A DNA stretch of 45,111 nucleotides, taken from assembly GCA_036505295.1 (NCBI GenBank), contig DASXTQ010000071.1, positions 1 to 45,111 of the forward strand, in the 5' to 3' direction. The notes under the pieces were generated by a model that worked only from the letters and a program-made list of their open reading frames with translations, did no database searches and was not told the origin of the DNA. Of this stretch, positions 1-8,907 are shown piece after piece. Both the position numbers and the translations under genes were made by a program. Every line of letters starts with the position of its first letter. Position 1 is the first letter of the stretch. The DNA is from WS-7 sp036505295 (GTDB lineage: Bacteria > Eisenbacteria > RBG-16-71-46 > SZUA-252).

Positions 1-576
1 ACCGCGGTCTCCGTGTTCCTGGACGTGGCCGACGCGTCGCAGGGCGTGGTGCGGCTCCGGTGGATCGTGCCCGGCGGGGAGAGCGCGCTCCTGGGGATCG
101 TGCAACGCAGGGAAGAGGGCTCGGATTGGGTGGACATCGCGGGTCCTGTCTCGGTGAACGCGCCCGAATTCAGCTACATGGACTCGTCCGTCGAAGCCGG
201 CAAGCGGTACGCCTACCGATTGCACCTTTGGGACGCGACGGACGCCTGGTTCACCCAAGAGGGGTGGGTCGAGGTGCCGAATTCGTTCGCCGCCCCGCGC
301 GTTCCCGTTCTCGATGCCCCGAGCCCCAACCCCTCCGGCGGCCGCACCACCTTTCGAATCGGAATCCCCGCCGCAGGCGCGGCCCGCCTCCGGATTTACG
401 ATGTCGCAGGTCGCCAGGTTGCCTCGATCCTCGAGGGCAATCAACCTGCCGGCTGGATGACCAGGGCGTGGGCAGGCGAGGATTCCCGGGGCCACAGAGT
501 ATCGACGGGCGTTTACATCGCGGTGCTCGAGGTGGGCGGGCAGATCGCTCGGCGTAAGCTCCTCGTGACCCGCTAG
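1..576 (+). CDS. C-terminal part of a secreted protein with FlgD-Ig-like sorting tag (5' partial)
   Basis: The reading frame is open at the left edge of the window, so this is the end of a longer protein. About 190 residues are visible. The first part looks like a fibronectin/Ig-type beta domain (alternating hydrophobic strands, AGKRYAYRLHLWD). The last ~85 residues are a FlgD-Ig-like C-terminal domain: SPNPSGGRTTF, then LRIYDVAGRQV, a WAGED turn, STGVYIAVLE and the terminal RRKLLVTR. In FCB bacteria such domains act as C-terminal tags on exported proteins. The same type of tag ends the proteins at 2835-4472 and 30012-33626. The catalytic or binding part lies outside the window, so no function can be given. 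The next gene starts 13 bases after the stop. Confidence 0.75.
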   Translation, partial: TAVSVFLDVADASQGVVRLRWIVPGGESALLGIVQRREEGSDWVDIAGPVSVNAPEFSYMDSSVEAGKRYAYRLHLWDATDAWFTQEGWVEVPNSFAAPRVPVLDAPSPNPSGGRTTFRIGIPAAGAARLRIYDVAGRQVASILEGNQPAGWMTRAWAGEDSRGHRVSTGVYIAVLEVGGQIARRKLLVTR

Positions 577-589
577 GCTCGAAAGGAGC

Positions 590-2545
590 ATGGGAAAGAG
601 AAAGCATAGCCTCCCAGGGAAGGTGTCGGGGCCCAGGAGAGAGCCATCCCGCGGCATCGTTTCGTCCGCGACGTGGTGGCTGGTCGCCTTACTCACGCTG
701 ACCACGGTGATCACGTTCGCGCCGGCGATCAACAACGGTTTCACGAAATGGGATGATCCGCTGTACGTCACGGAGAACCATCACATCCGCGACTTGTCCT
801 ACGCCACCCTCGAGTCCAATTTCCGCTCGTTCATCGCAGGCAACTACCATCCCCTGACCATGGTCTCTCTCGCCCTTGACTATCGATTCTGGCGTTTGAA
901 TCCCAAGGGCTATCACCTCACGAACGTGGTGATTCATGTGGTGAACACGCTGGCCGTCTTCGCCTTGATACTTCTTCTGACCTCATCCAGAGAGTTGGCG
1001 GTACTGACCGCCTTGTTCTTCGGGATCCACCCGCTCCACGTGGAATCGGTGGCCTGGGTGTCGGCGCGCAAGGACGTGCTGTATGCCTTGTTCTACCTCG
1101 GCGCGTGCATCAGTTATGTGCTGTGGTTAAAGAAGGATCGGCTGAAGGCGTTCTATTACGCGGGCGCGCTGGGGCTATTCCTCCTCTCGCTCCTGTCGAA
1201 AGGAATGGCGGTGACGCTGCCGCTGGTGCTCCTCCTGATCGACTTCTACGCCGGGAGAAGAGTGCCTCTGCAGGAGCGTCTATTGGAAAAGGCACCCTTC
1301 TTTCTTCTGTCGATCGTGTTCGGAGTCCTGGCGGTCGCCGCCCAAAAGGAGAGCGGCGCCGTAGGGAATCTCGCATCGACCCCCTTGTATGAAAGAGCCC
1401 TTGTGGCGTGTTATGGATTCCTGGTCTACCTCTTCAAGGGCTTGGTGCCCGTGAAACTGTCCGCATTCTATCCCTACCCAGATGGGATGGCTCGCGGCAT
1501 GCCCCTGATCTTCTGGATCGCGCCGCTCCTTGTCGCGGTCATCGCTCTGGGGGTATATCGAAGCCGGCTTCATGGACCCGGGGTGATGTTCGGCGCGCTT
1601 TTCTATTTGGTGAACGTCGTCCTCGTGCTGCAACTGATTCCCGTGGGGCGCGCGATCACGGCTGACCGCTACACCTACGTTTCCTACATCGGCGTCGGTT
1701 TCGTGGTGGCACTGGGCTGTCGGTACTTCATGCACGGGCCGCACGAACGGCGTAAGGGACCTAGGCGGGCCGTGACGGCGGTGCTCGCGGTGCTCGGCGG
1801 GATCCTAATGTTTGCGGCACGCGCGCGGTGCGAAGTCTGGAAGGACAATCTCAGTCTGTGGTCCGATGTCATAGCCAAATACCCCACCGCGGCATTGGCA
1901 TACAAGAACAGGGCGATCACGTACAGGGAGAGGGGAGACTATGAGCGCGCCACGGCCGACGTGGAGCGGGCTCTTTCTCTGGATCCGAATGACGCGGGAG
2001 CCCTGTCCAACAGAGGGAACCTTTTCTATTCGAAGGGCAGCTACGAAAGGGCACTCGTTGATCTCGGACGGGCCATTAGTCTGGACCCGTCGATCGCCGA
2101 CGCATGGAATAGCCGGGGCGCCGTGCGGGCCCGCCTGGGAAGGTACGAGGAAGCCTTGACCGATTTCGACAAGGCGATCGAGCTGAAACCAGACTTCCCA
2201 GACGCCTACCTGAACCGCGCCAACACGTTTCTTGCATTGAAGAGGTACGACAGGGCGCTAGCGGGTTGCAACGCGTACATCGCGTGGGAGCCCGGCGACG
2301 CGCGGGGCTACTTCTGCAGGGGCATCGCGAGATTCAGTATCGGGGACCTTGCCGGAGCTAACGAAGACTATGGGAACGCGCTCAGGATCAGGCCGGAATA
2401 CGGGCACGCGTATTTCTTCCGGTCGAAGGCGCAGGCGGCCATGAATCAATACGAGAGCGCCCTCCGTGATGCGCTACATGCCCAGGCACTCGGTTATCCG
2501 GTGGAGCAAGGCTATCTCGAAACGCTGAGGAAGGCGGCCCGATGA
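590..2545 (+). CDS. TMTC-like polytopic membrane protein with C-terminal TPR repeats
   Basis: The 651-residue protein has a short basic N-terminus, about ten hydrophobic segments (residues ~29-425) and TPR repeats from ~435 to the end. The first extracytoplasmic loop holds NNGFTKWDDPLY (D55, D56), the acidic pair typical of GT-C-fold glycosyltransferases. GNYHPLT, FFGIHPLHVESVAW and DRYTYVSYIG recur in bacterial relatives of eukaryotic TMTC O-mannosyltransferases. A role in lipid-linked sugar transfer to exported proteins is therefore plausible, but the substrate is unknown. The start ATG lies only one base after AGGAG (584-588), which is unusually close; an in-frame GTG at 623 is an alternative. 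A paralogue lies at 14477-16582. The preceding secreted-protein gene ends 13 bases upstream, so the two may be cotranscribed. Confidence 0.85.
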   Translation: MGKRKHSLPGKVSGPRREPSRGIVSSATWWLVALLTLTTVITFAPAINNGFTKWDDPLYVTENHHIRDLSYATLESNFRSFIAGNYHPLTMVSLALDYRFWRLNPKGYHLTNVVIHVVNTLAVFALILLLTSSRELAVLTALFFGIHPLHVESVAWVSARKDVLYALFYLGACISYVLWLKKDRLKAFYYAGALGLFLLSLLSKGMAVTLPLVLLLIDFYAGRRVPLQERLLEKAPFFLLSIVFGVLAVAAQKESGAVGNLASTPLYERALVACYGFLVYLFKGLVPVKLSAFYPYPDGMARGMPLIFWIAPLLVAVIALGVYRSRLHGPGVMFGALFYLVNVVLVLQLIPVGRAITADRYTYVSYIGVGFVVALGCRYFMHGPHERRKGPRRAVTAVLAVLGGILMFAARARCEVWKDNLSLWSDVIAKYPTAALAYKNRAITYRERGDYERATADVERALSLDPNDAGALSNRGNLFYSKGSYERALVDLGRAISLDPSIADAWNSRGAVRARLGRYEEALTDFDKAIELKPDFPDAYLNRANTFLALKRYDRALAGCNAYIAWEPGDARGYFCRGIARFSIGDLAGANEDYGNALRIRPEYGHAYFFRSKAQAAMNQYESALRDALHAQALGYPVEQGYLETLRKAAR

Positions 2546-2713
2546 GCACCGCAGCCGGGCTCAGAAGCAATATTCGCCTTGAGAATGAGGGTGGGCTGTG
2601 CTAAGGTTGGTGGGCTTTGGAGAAACTCAACCCGGCGTAGCAGCTTGGTGGACCTCATGGACGGACGCAGCGCTTGGATTTCTTCTAGCAAGTTCGATTC
2701 GTAGCCGCCGGAT

Positions 2714-2743
2714 GCCGCGGGCGTGAAGCCCTGCGGCGTTTTC
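2714..2743 (+). terminator. Rho-independent terminator
   Basis: Arms GCCGCGGGC (2714-2722) and GCCCTGCGGC (2728-2737) pair over nine base pairs with one bulged T and a 5-base loop, followed by GTTTTC and then TATTT. It lies 170 bases after the stop of the TMTC-like gene and about 90 bases before the next start. It most likely ends the upstream transcript, though it could also be a leader attenuator of the gene at 2835. Nothing else recognisable was seen in 2546-2834. Confidence 0.7.
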
Positions 2744-2834
2744 TATTTCTGAGCAAGTTTGTTTTCAAGATGTTGCCGCAAGCTCCGCGACAGATCGGTC
2801 TTTCCTCCTCTGAAGCGAACCGCGGAGGTGTCTC

Positions 2835-4472
2835 ATGGATGGAATGCACCGTCGAGTGCCTCGAGTCACGTTGTTCTCGATCGTCGCTGTCGGATTGTTC
2901 GCCCTCCCGCCCGGACCAGCCACTGCCGGCCTGGCCGTCCGCGCCACAGCGGTCAGCGGCCCGGCTATCGGCGTTTCGCCGACATCGTACGATTTCGGCC
3001 GCGTAAACGTAGGTTCCAGCTCGGCGACCTTTGACTTCACGATCTCGAACACAGGCGACGCGGATCTCCACATCTCCGGCCTGACGCATAGCAACGCGGC
3101 CGCCGGCTTCACGGCGGATGCCGGAGCGTTGCCCGCGACGATTGCCCCGGGGGACGTCAGGACTTTGTCGTCGTCCTACGTGCCCGTGGGAAGCGGCTCC
3201 CAATCGGACATCCTGGGCATCGTGAGCGACGCGAGCAGCGGCTTCTTCACGGTCGTTCTCGGGGGGGTCGCGAACAATGCCCCCGTGTTCAACCCGGCGT
3301 TGGCTCCCACCTATAGCGCCGTCGCCTTCATTCCATTCACGCTCACGGCTACCGCGGACGACTCGGAAGGAGACGAACTCAGCTGGTCGATCACCGGGCT
3401 TCCGCTCGGCGCTACCTTCGATGGTTCGACGGGTACCCTGGATTGGCCGAATCCGGGTCCTGCCGGGAGCCATCCCATGACGATCTCGGTGGGCGACGGC
3501 ATCGTCGCCTCGTCGGCATCCTTCACGGTGACGGTCACCGCCGACAATAGTCCGCCGACCGCGAACCCAGGAGGCCCGTACAACGGGCTCACCGGGATTC
3601 CGGTGTCGCTGAGCGGATCCGCTTCTAGCGATCCCGACGCGGGCCAAACACTGTCGTTCGCATGGGATCTTGGAGACGGCAGCTTGGGCTCCGGGGCGAC
3701 CCTCAACCAGACCTACACGGCTCCGGGGAACTACATCGTGAGCCTCACGGTCACGGACAATGGCTCGCCGCCCCTGAGCCACACGGGATTCACGTCGGCT
3801 TCCATCACGAACTTCATTGCCGCCACGATCGTTCGCAGTCACCCCGACGAGCCCCTCAGGACCACCGGCAACCGACAGGAGCTGTTCGGAATCGAGACCC
3901 GCGGCTGGCCGCTGACCGATATCAATCCGTCCACCATCAAGATGAGCACGACGTATCCCAACGCGGGCACGGTGTCAGAAATCGCGAACACCGACGCGAA
4001 GGCCCTGAAGATCGGGGACATCGACGCCAATGGCTATTACGACCTGGACGTGCACTTCAAGCGCTCCGCGATCAGGGATCTGCTTCTTCATGTCCCGAAC
4101 GGCGCGACGGTCGAGCTTGTGTTCAGAGCCCGGACGATCATCGACCGAGCCCCGGTCCGCGGAACGATCAACCTGGTCAAGGCGGGTGCGTCCCAGGTGA
4201 TTTCGGCCGCGTCCCCGAATCCGATCAAACGAGACGGCACGACCATCTCTTACTCGGTCCGGGACGGCGGTCCGGTTTCGATCCGCATCTTTTCGGCCGG
4301 CGGCAAGCTCGTCCGGACCCTGAAGGTGGGGGAGTACACGACGGCCGGCACCCACGAGGTGAAGTGGGACGGCATCGACGACCGCGGCGAGCGCGTGGGC
4401 TCGGGCATCTACTTCGTCCGGACCGTCGCGCTCGATGAGGCCTCGGTCTCCAAGCTCGTCGTCATGAAGTAG
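2835..4472 (+). CDS. Secreted multidomain protein: choice-of-anchor D, Ig-like, PKD, FlgD-Ig sorting tag
   Basis: The 545-residue protein starts at an ATG with GGAGG six bases upstream (2824-2828). Residues ~1-32 form a signal peptide (VTLFSIVAVGLFALPPG). Residues ~45-150 match the choice-of-anchor D/ASPM-SPD2-hydin type (SPTSYDFGRVNVGSSS, FTISNTGDADLHISGL). Residues ~155-235 look like a putative Ig domain (DELSWSITGLPLGATF). Residues ~238-328 are a PKD domain (AFAWDLGDGS-type strand, YTAPGNYIVSLTVTDNG). The end is a FlgD-Ig-like tag (SPNPIKRDGTTISYSV, GGKLVRTLKVGEY, SGIYFVRTVA). No enzymatic domain was recognised; a surface or extracellular structural role is likely. The stop codon sits in a palindrome shared with the convergent peptidase gene. 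Confidence 0.85.
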   Translation: MDGMHRRVPRVTLFSIVAVGLFALPPGPATAGLAVRATAVSGPAIGVSPTSYDFGRVNVGSSSATFDFTISNTGDADLHISGLTHSNAAAGFTADAGALPATIAPGDVRTLSSSYVPVGSGSQSDILGIVSDASSGFFTVVLGGVANNAPVFNPALAPTYSAVAFIPFTLTATADDSEGDELSWSITGLPLGATFDGSTGTLDWPNPGPAGSHPMTISVGDGIVASSASFTVTVTADNSPPTANPGGPYNGLTGIPVSLSGSASSDPDAGQTLSFAWDLGDGSLGSGATLNQTYTAPGNYIVSLTVTDNGSPPLSHTGFTSASITNFIAATIVRSHPDEPLRTTGNRQELFGIETRGWPLTDINPSTIKMSTTYPNAGTVSEIANTDAKALKIGDIDANGYYDLDVHFKRSAIRDLLLHVPNGATVELVFRARTIIDRAPVRGTINLVKAGASQVISAASPNPIKRDGTTISYSVRDGGPVSIRIFSAGGKLVRTLKVGEYTTAGTHEVKWDGIDDRGERVGSGIYFVRTVALDEASVSKLVVMK

Positions 4473-4484
4473 GCCGAGGCCTAC
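4469..4484. repeat. 16-bp palindrome spanning two convergent stop codons
   Basis: GTAGGCC (4469-4475), GA, GGCCTAC (4478-4484). It contains the TAG of the plus-strand secreted protein and the TAG of the minus-strand peptidase, so both mRNAs can form the same short hairpin at their ends. There is no T-tract. A weak bidirectional terminator is possible; chance from symmetrical stop contexts cannot be excluded. Confidence 0.35.
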
Positions 4485-5779
4485 TCCTTCCGCATCATTC
4501 TCTCGACGGCGTCGGGGTCACGCGGCAAAGCGTCGGTGAGCAGACGATACCCATTTGGCGTCACGAGCACCTCGTCCTCGATGCGAACACCGAGAGACTT
4601 CTCGGGAATGTAGATCCCAGGTTCGATGGTGACGACCATGCCTGCCTGCAACGGCTTTCGGTAGAGGCCTGAGTCGTGCACATCGAGCCCCACGAAGTGC
4701 CCCAGGCCGTGAATGAAGTAGTCCCGGTACCCGGCTGCGCGAATGATCTCTTCCGCCTTGCGATGGACATCGTCGAAGTACACGCCCGGCTTGATCATGT
4801 TCATGCACGTCTGCTGCGCCCGGAGGACCACTTCGTACACTTTGCGCTGCTCGGGAGTGAAGCGCCCGTCCGCGGGATAGGTGCGGGTAATGTCGGCGGA
4901 GTAGTGGCCGTAGTCCGAGCCGATGTCCACGACGACGAGCGATCCGGCGGCGATCGCCTGGTTGTGCTCCGGGTAATGGAGGATCGTGCTGTTCCGGCCT
5001 GAGCCAACGATGGGCGGGAAGCCCGGGCGCACCGCGCCGCCCCGCTTGAATTCCAGATCGATGAGACCCGCAACCCAGTTTTCCTCCACCCCGGGCCTTA
5101 TGGCGCGAGCGGCCGCGTGTTGAGCGGAGACCGTGGCGGTGATCGCTTTTTCCATGTAGTCGAGCTCGCGCGGCTCCTTGACCGAGCGCAAGGCGGGTAG
5201 GAGATCGGTGCGGTTCTTGATGCTCACGCCGGGGAGCTTGGAGCTGAGCTTGCCATAGAGCTCCATCTCAGGCCGGGCCGGCGAGTCGGGCCCTCCCGGG
5301 TCGCTGATCAGATAGAGCGTGCCCGTGGTCTGCAGCAGCCCCATCATGCTCCCGCCCAAAGCGCCCGTGCGGGAGATTCGCTCGATGCCGGTCGTACGGC
5401 GTAGGGAATCGCCGATGTCGGGGCGGACGCCAGTCCAGCGCTCGTCGTCAGGATCCCTCGGTTTCAGGAACAGACGCTCTTTGTATACGCGCTCCTCCGG
5501 CGACAGCACGAGCACGGCGCCGGCATCGTTCAAACCGGTGAGATAATAGAAATCGGCGTCCTGACGGTAGCCGTCCGCATCTTCCTCCCCGCGCGCGTAG
5601 AGCACGGCGATTCCTCCACCTAGTGCCTTCATGAGCTTCGCGCGCCGCGCCTGGTAGATCATGGGTTCGAACGGCCTCGCCGGTGGGATGGGTTCATCGG
5701 CGGGGAGGTAGCAGGGTAGGGCGAGCACGAGTGCGGCAGCAGCGAGTACGAGAGCGGTGCAGCGATTCCGCGAGGGCAT
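4481..5779 (-). CDS. Exported Xaa-Pro aminopeptidase (M24B family)
   Basis: A metallopeptidase that would remove N-terminal residues preceding proline, probably in the periplasm. I chose the ATG at 5779 because CCTCC at 5787-5791 (GGAGG on the coding strand) is seven bases away and the protein then begins with a signal peptide (MPSRNRCTALVLAAAALVLA...). A longer frame to 5836 adds 19 unconvincing residues. The 432-residue protein has the M24 N-domain (~37-200) and the pita-bread catalytic domain (~205-425). All five metal ligands are visible: D285 in VVVDIGSDYG, D296 in SADITRT, H361 in HGLGHFVGLDVHD, E386 in VVTIEPGIYIP and E401 in RIEDEVLVT. It is convergent with the secreted protein upstream and divergent from the histidine kinase. 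Confidence 0.92.
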   Translation of the reverse strand: MPSRNRCTALVLAAAALVLALPCYLPADEPIPPARPFEPMIYQARRAKLMKALGGGIAVLYARGEEDADGYRQDADFYYLTGLNDAGAVLVLSPEERVYKERLFLKPRDPDDERWTGVRPDIGDSLRRTTGIERISRTGALGGSMMGLLQTTGTLYLISDPGGPDSPARPEMELYGKLSSKLPGVSIKNRTDLLPALRSVKEPRELDYMEKAITATVSAQHAAARAIRPGVEENWVAGLIDLEFKRGGAVRPGFPPIVGSGRNSTILHYPEHNQAIAAGSLVVVDIGSDYGHYSADITRTYPADGRFTPEQRKVYEVVLRAQQTCMNMIKPGVYFDDVHRKAEEIIRAAGYRDYFIHGLGHFVGLDVHDSGLYRKPLQAGMVVTIEPGIYIPEKSLGVRIEDEVLVTPNGYRLLTDALPRDPDAVERMMRKE

Positions 5780-5794
5780 GGCACGACCTCCGCC
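5779..5794 (+). promoter_or_regulatory. Weak sigma54-type promoter candidate upstream of the histidine kinase
   Basis: TGGCACG followed by ACCT and CCGCC gives the GG-N10-GC spacing of a -24/-12 promoter, with a full -24 box but a poor -12 box (CCGC instead of TTGC). It would start an mRNA near 5805, about 110 bases before the kinase start. It overlaps the Shine-Dalgarno region of the divergent peptidase. Listed because two better examples occur at 8970 and 27429. Confidence 0.25.
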
Positions 5795-5860
5795 GAATGT
5801 GCCGTTTCGATGTGTGGCGGACCCAGTATACGCCAATTGTCATCGACGGCGGAACCAGGC

Positions 5861-5892
5861 GCCCCCGGAGTCGGTACAACCGAACCGGGGGC
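5861..5892 (+). promoter_or_regulatory. Stable hairpin in the histidine-kinase leader
   Basis: Outer arms GCCCCCGG (5861-5868) and CCGGGGGC (5885-5892) enclose inner arms TCGGT (5871-5875) and ACCGA (5879-5883) with a 3-base loop: 13 base pairs interrupted only by AG/A. It ends 24 bases before the kinase start codon. There is no T-tract, so it is not a simple terminator; it may modulate translation or mRNA stability. Confidence 0.5.
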
Positions 5893-5916
5893 CTGCGACC
5901 GGGGGCGGAACGTCGG

Positions 5917-7422
5917 ATGAAAATAGGAACCAAGCTCTTTCTCTACCACCTGATTCCCCTAATCGTGCTCATGACGCTGTTCGCGTACCTGGAGCAGCGC
6001 CGGGCCCGAACCGTTCTGAGCGAGGAGGTGGCCCGCGAGGGCCGCGTTCTCACCCGCACCATTCAAATCGCAGTTCAAGATGCGGTCCGCGACCGCCAGC
6101 TCGAAGACGTCCATACGCTCGTCGACCGGATTTCGGGATCAGGACCCGTCATGGGCGTCCGGCTGTTCGACTCGTCCGGATCGCTGACGTACCAATCCGA
6201 AAACCTTCAACATCGCCCCTTCACGGAGTCCGATGCCCTCCGAACCGCCCTGCGCGAGGGACGGTCCGTGGAGACCCACGTGCACGTTGAAGCCAAACCC
6301 GTCGCCTCGTTCCTCGTCCCGCTCCTCGGTAACAGCGGCGTTGTTGTGGGCGCGATTCAAGTGCTGCAGCACGAGGGCGTCATCCACGCGGAGGAGTCCG
6401 CGTCCCGACGCGCGATCGTCGCCCTGACGGCGGTCATGATCCTCGCCACGGGAATCGTCGTGCTCCTGGTGACGCGCATCAGCCTGGCCAAGCCGGTCGA
6501 GGATCTTGTGCGCAGTTTTCGCGACGTGTCCAGCGGAGATCTATCGACGCAGATTCCGATCAAGCGCCGCGACGAGTTCGGGCGTCTCGCCCGTGAGTTC
6601 AACCGGATGTGCGGGCGTTTGGACGTGGCGCAGCGATCGCTTCTCGAGGAGCAGGAGGAGAGGCGGAACATGGAAGCACGGCTGCGCCTCGCCGAGCACC
6701 GCGCCGGTCTGGGGCGGCTGGCCGCGGGCCTCGCGCACGAGATCGGAACCCCGCTCAACGTCATCGCCGGTCGAGCCGAGTCGCTCTCGCGCCGCCTTTC
6801 CGGCGACGAGGTAGCGGAGGCTGGTCTCCGGATCGTCTCGGCGCAGATCGACAGGATCGCCAGAATTGTGCGCGGGATGCTCGATTTTGCCCGGGAGCCC
6901 GAGCCGCGCCTTCACCCGACGGACGTCGCCGCCGTGGTCTCGAAAGTTCTTGAATTCCTGGAGCCACAGTTCGAGGAGTCGGGAATCCGGGTCGCGGGCC
7001 CCGATTGCCGCGACCTTCTGCCGATCTCGGCGGACGCGGACCAGCTCTACCAGGTCTTTCTGAACATCGCCCTGAACGCCGCCGACGCCATGCCTAGCGG
7101 AGGCGTGTTTCGTGTGAGCGCTCATTACGAGGACCGTTCGCACCCGGAGCGCGGGAACGGCATCCGACCGTATCTCGCCGTCACATTCGAGGACAGCGGC
7201 CACGGCATCGCTCCGAGGGATCTGGACCGGGTCTTCGAGCCGTTTTTCACCACAAAGGAGATCGGCAAGGGGACGGGGCTCGGGATGTCCATCTCGTATG
7301 GGATCGTCCGCGAGCACGGAGGCTGGATCGAGCTGGATAGCGAGCCGCGAAGGCGAACTCGCGTCACGGTGTATCTCCCGGCCGCGGAATCCGCCGCCGT
7401 GGCCGCGATAGCGGCGAGCTGA
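5917..7422 (+). CDS. Membrane sensor histidine kinase
   Basis: A 501-residue inner-membrane two-component kinase. TM1 spans ~8-24 and TM2 ~166-187, with a ~140-residue extracytoplasmic sensor between them of no recognised fold. HAMP follows (~188-240), then HisKA with H274 in GLAHEIGTPLN, and the ATPase domain: N-box N387 (LNIALNAADA), G1 D426-G430 (DSGHGI), F-box EPFFTTK and G2 GKGTGLGM. The frame is open back to 5683, but I chose the ATG at 5917 because MKIGTKLFLYHLIPL starts directly at TM1 and the upstream part is antisense to the peptidase. The Shine-Dalgarno site is weak (GGGGGCGGA). The response regulator begins four bases after the stop, so they form one operon and a cognate pair. Confidence 0.93.
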   Translation: MKIGTKLFLYHLIPLIVLMTLFAYLEQRRARTVLSEEVAREGRVLTRTIQIAVQDAVRDRQLEDVHTLVDRISGSGPVMGVRLFDSSGSLTYQSENLQHRPFTESDALRTALREGRSVETHVHVEAKPVASFLVPLLGNSGVVVGAIQVLQHEGVIHAEESASRRAIVALTAVMILATGIVVLLVTRISLAKPVEDLVRSFRDVSSGDLSTQIPIKRRDEFGRLAREFNRMCGRLDVAQRSLLEEQEERRNMEARLRLAEHRAGLGRLAAGLAHEIGTPLNVIAGRAESLSRRLSGDEVAEAGLRIVSAQIDRIARIVRGMLDFAREPEPRLHPTDVAAVVSKVLEFLEPQFEESGIRVAGPDCRDLLPISADADQLYQVFLNIALNAADAMPSGGVFRVSAHYEDRSHPERGNGIRPYLAVTFEDSGHGIAPRDLDRVFEPFFTTKEIGKGTGLGMSISYGIVREHGGWIELDSEPRRRTRVTVYLPAAESAAVAAIAAS

Positions 7423-7426
7423 GGTC

Positions 7427-8779
7427 ATGGAGGCCCCTGCCACCATCCTCGTGGTCGAAGACGACACGGACATGCGGCTCCTGTTACACGAAATGTGCCG
7501 CGAGGCCGGTCACGCCGTGGTGACCGCCGCCGAAGGGGCGGAGGCGTTGGATCGCCTTCGCTCCAACCCTGTGGACGCCATCGTGACCGATCTCGTCATG
7601 CCTGGAATCGGCGGGAACGAGCTCCTCGCCGAAGTCCGCCGCGCCAATCCCGATATCCCCGTCATCATCACCACGGCCTTCGGAAGCATCGAATCCGCCG
7701 TCGACGCGATGCGGGCGGGCGCGTACCACTATCTGCCGAAGCCGTTCCGCATGGAGCATCTGCGAACCGCGCTGGAGCACGCGTTGCGCGAGCGGCGCCT
7801 TAGACGTGAGCTGCTCCATTTCCAGCGGAGCGCCGGAGTTGGATCGCTTGGCATCGTCGCCGAGAGCTCTGCCATGCGGAAGGCGCTCGAGTTGATCCGG
7901 CTCGCCGCGCCCGCGGACTCTCCGGTGCTCCTCCTCGGAGAGAGCGGCACCGGCAAGGAGCTCTTGGCGCGGCTCCTGCACGCCGAGAGCCCGCGCCGCG
8001 AGGGACGGTTCGTCGCAGTGAATTGCGCCGCAATCCCCGAAACCTTGCTCGAGAGTCAGCTCTTCGGCCACCGACGCGGCAGCTTCACCGATGCCCGCGA
8101 GGACCGGCGTGGTCTCTTCGGCGAAGCCGAGCGAGGCACGATCCTGCTCGACGAGATCGGAGACATGCCGGTGCAGCTCCAGAGCAAGCTTCTCCGCGTC
8201 CTACAGGAGAAGGAAGTCCAGCCGCTGGGCGCCGCCATGCCCGAGCCGATCGACGTGCGGGTCATTGCCTCCACCCACCGCGACCTCGGGACGCTCGTGC
8301 AAGACGGTCGCTTTCGCAGCGATCTCTACTACCGACTGAACGTCATCGCCGTCCGCATTCTCCCGCTCCGCGAGCGCCCCGAGGATCTCGTTCCCCTGGT
8401 CGCGCACTTCCTGGAAAAGCACGGGCAGCGCCAGGGGCGCGAGCACACTTCCATATCCACGGCAGCGCTCGAGGCGCTCCAGCGCTATGAGTGGCCTGGC
8501 AACGCGCGGGAGCTGGAGAACGTGATCGAGCGGGCGATCGTGCTCGGCCGCCATGCCCAGGTCGAGCTCGAGGATCTCCCGGAGCCGCTGCGGATGCGAG
8601 GTAACGGCGGCGGCGAACCTTCCGCGGATCTTGGTCCGTTGGCCCGCGTAGAACGCGAACACATTCTCCGGACCCTTCGATCGGTGAAGGGGAACAAGGC
8701 CGCCGCAGCGCGATTGCTCGGACTCGACCGGAAAACGCTCTACCGTAAGCTGGAAGCGTACGGTCTGCACCGATCCTGA
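7427..8779 (+). CDS. NtrC-family sigma54-dependent response regulator
   Basis: The 450-residue protein has a receiver domain (1-120; acidic pair E11/D12, phosphoacceptor D55 in IVTDLVMPG, K105 in YLPKPF), an AAA+ domain (~143-370; Walker A GESGTGKE at 171-178, Walker B TILLDEIG at ~238-244, R-finger region RSDLYYRLNV) and a Fis-type HTH at the end (GNKAAAARLLGLDRKTLYRKL). It should activate sigma54 promoters when phosphorylated by the adjacent kinase. The sigma54-contacting loop, usually GAFTGA, reads GSFTDA (218-223), a departure at two of six positions. Possible target promoters lie at 8970, 27429 and perhaps 5779. No sigma54 gene is in the window. Confidence 0.93.
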   Translation: MEAPATILVVEDDTDMRLLLHEMCREAGHAVVTAAEGAEALDRLRSNPVDAIVTDLVMPGIGGNELLAEVRRANPDIPVIITTAFGSIESAVDAMRAGAYHYLPKPFRMEHLRTALEHALRERRLRRELLHFQRSAGVGSLGIVAESSAMRKALELIRLAAPADSPVLLLGESGTGKELLARLLHAESPRREGRFVAVNCAAIPETLLESQLFGHRRGSFTDAREDRRGLFGEAERGTILLDEIGDMPVQLQSKLLRVLQEKEVQPLGAAMPEPIDVRVIASTHRDLGTLVQDGRFRSDLYYRLNVIAVRILPLRERPEDLVPLVAHFLEKHGQRQGREHTSISTAALEALQRYEWPGNARELENVIERAIVLGRHAQVELEDLPEPLRMRGNGGGEPSADLGPLARVEREHILRTLRSVKGNKAAAARLLGLDRKTLYRKLEAYGLHRS

Positions 8780-8907
8780 ACGGGTTGCCCCAAGAAGCTA
8801 CACCGGTCCCATTTCTCCCCAACAACTGAAAACCGATTGGCATAAGGGCACTTCCATCGTCGCTCTCACCGCTCATGAAGCGGAAAGGGTCGATCCAAGT
8901 CGTGCGG

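Noticed and set aside
2685..3842. 385-codon minus-strand frame
   Set aside because: Overlaps a clear secreted protein on the plus strand and the terminator at 2714; extreme Arg content.
5683..5916. N-terminal extension of the histidine kinase
   Set aside because: Antisense to the peptidase signal region, Arg-rich, and would place 78 residues before TM1.
8836..8852. TTGGCATAAGGGCACTT as a sigma54 promoter
   Set aside because: GG and GC cores are seven, not ten, bases apart.
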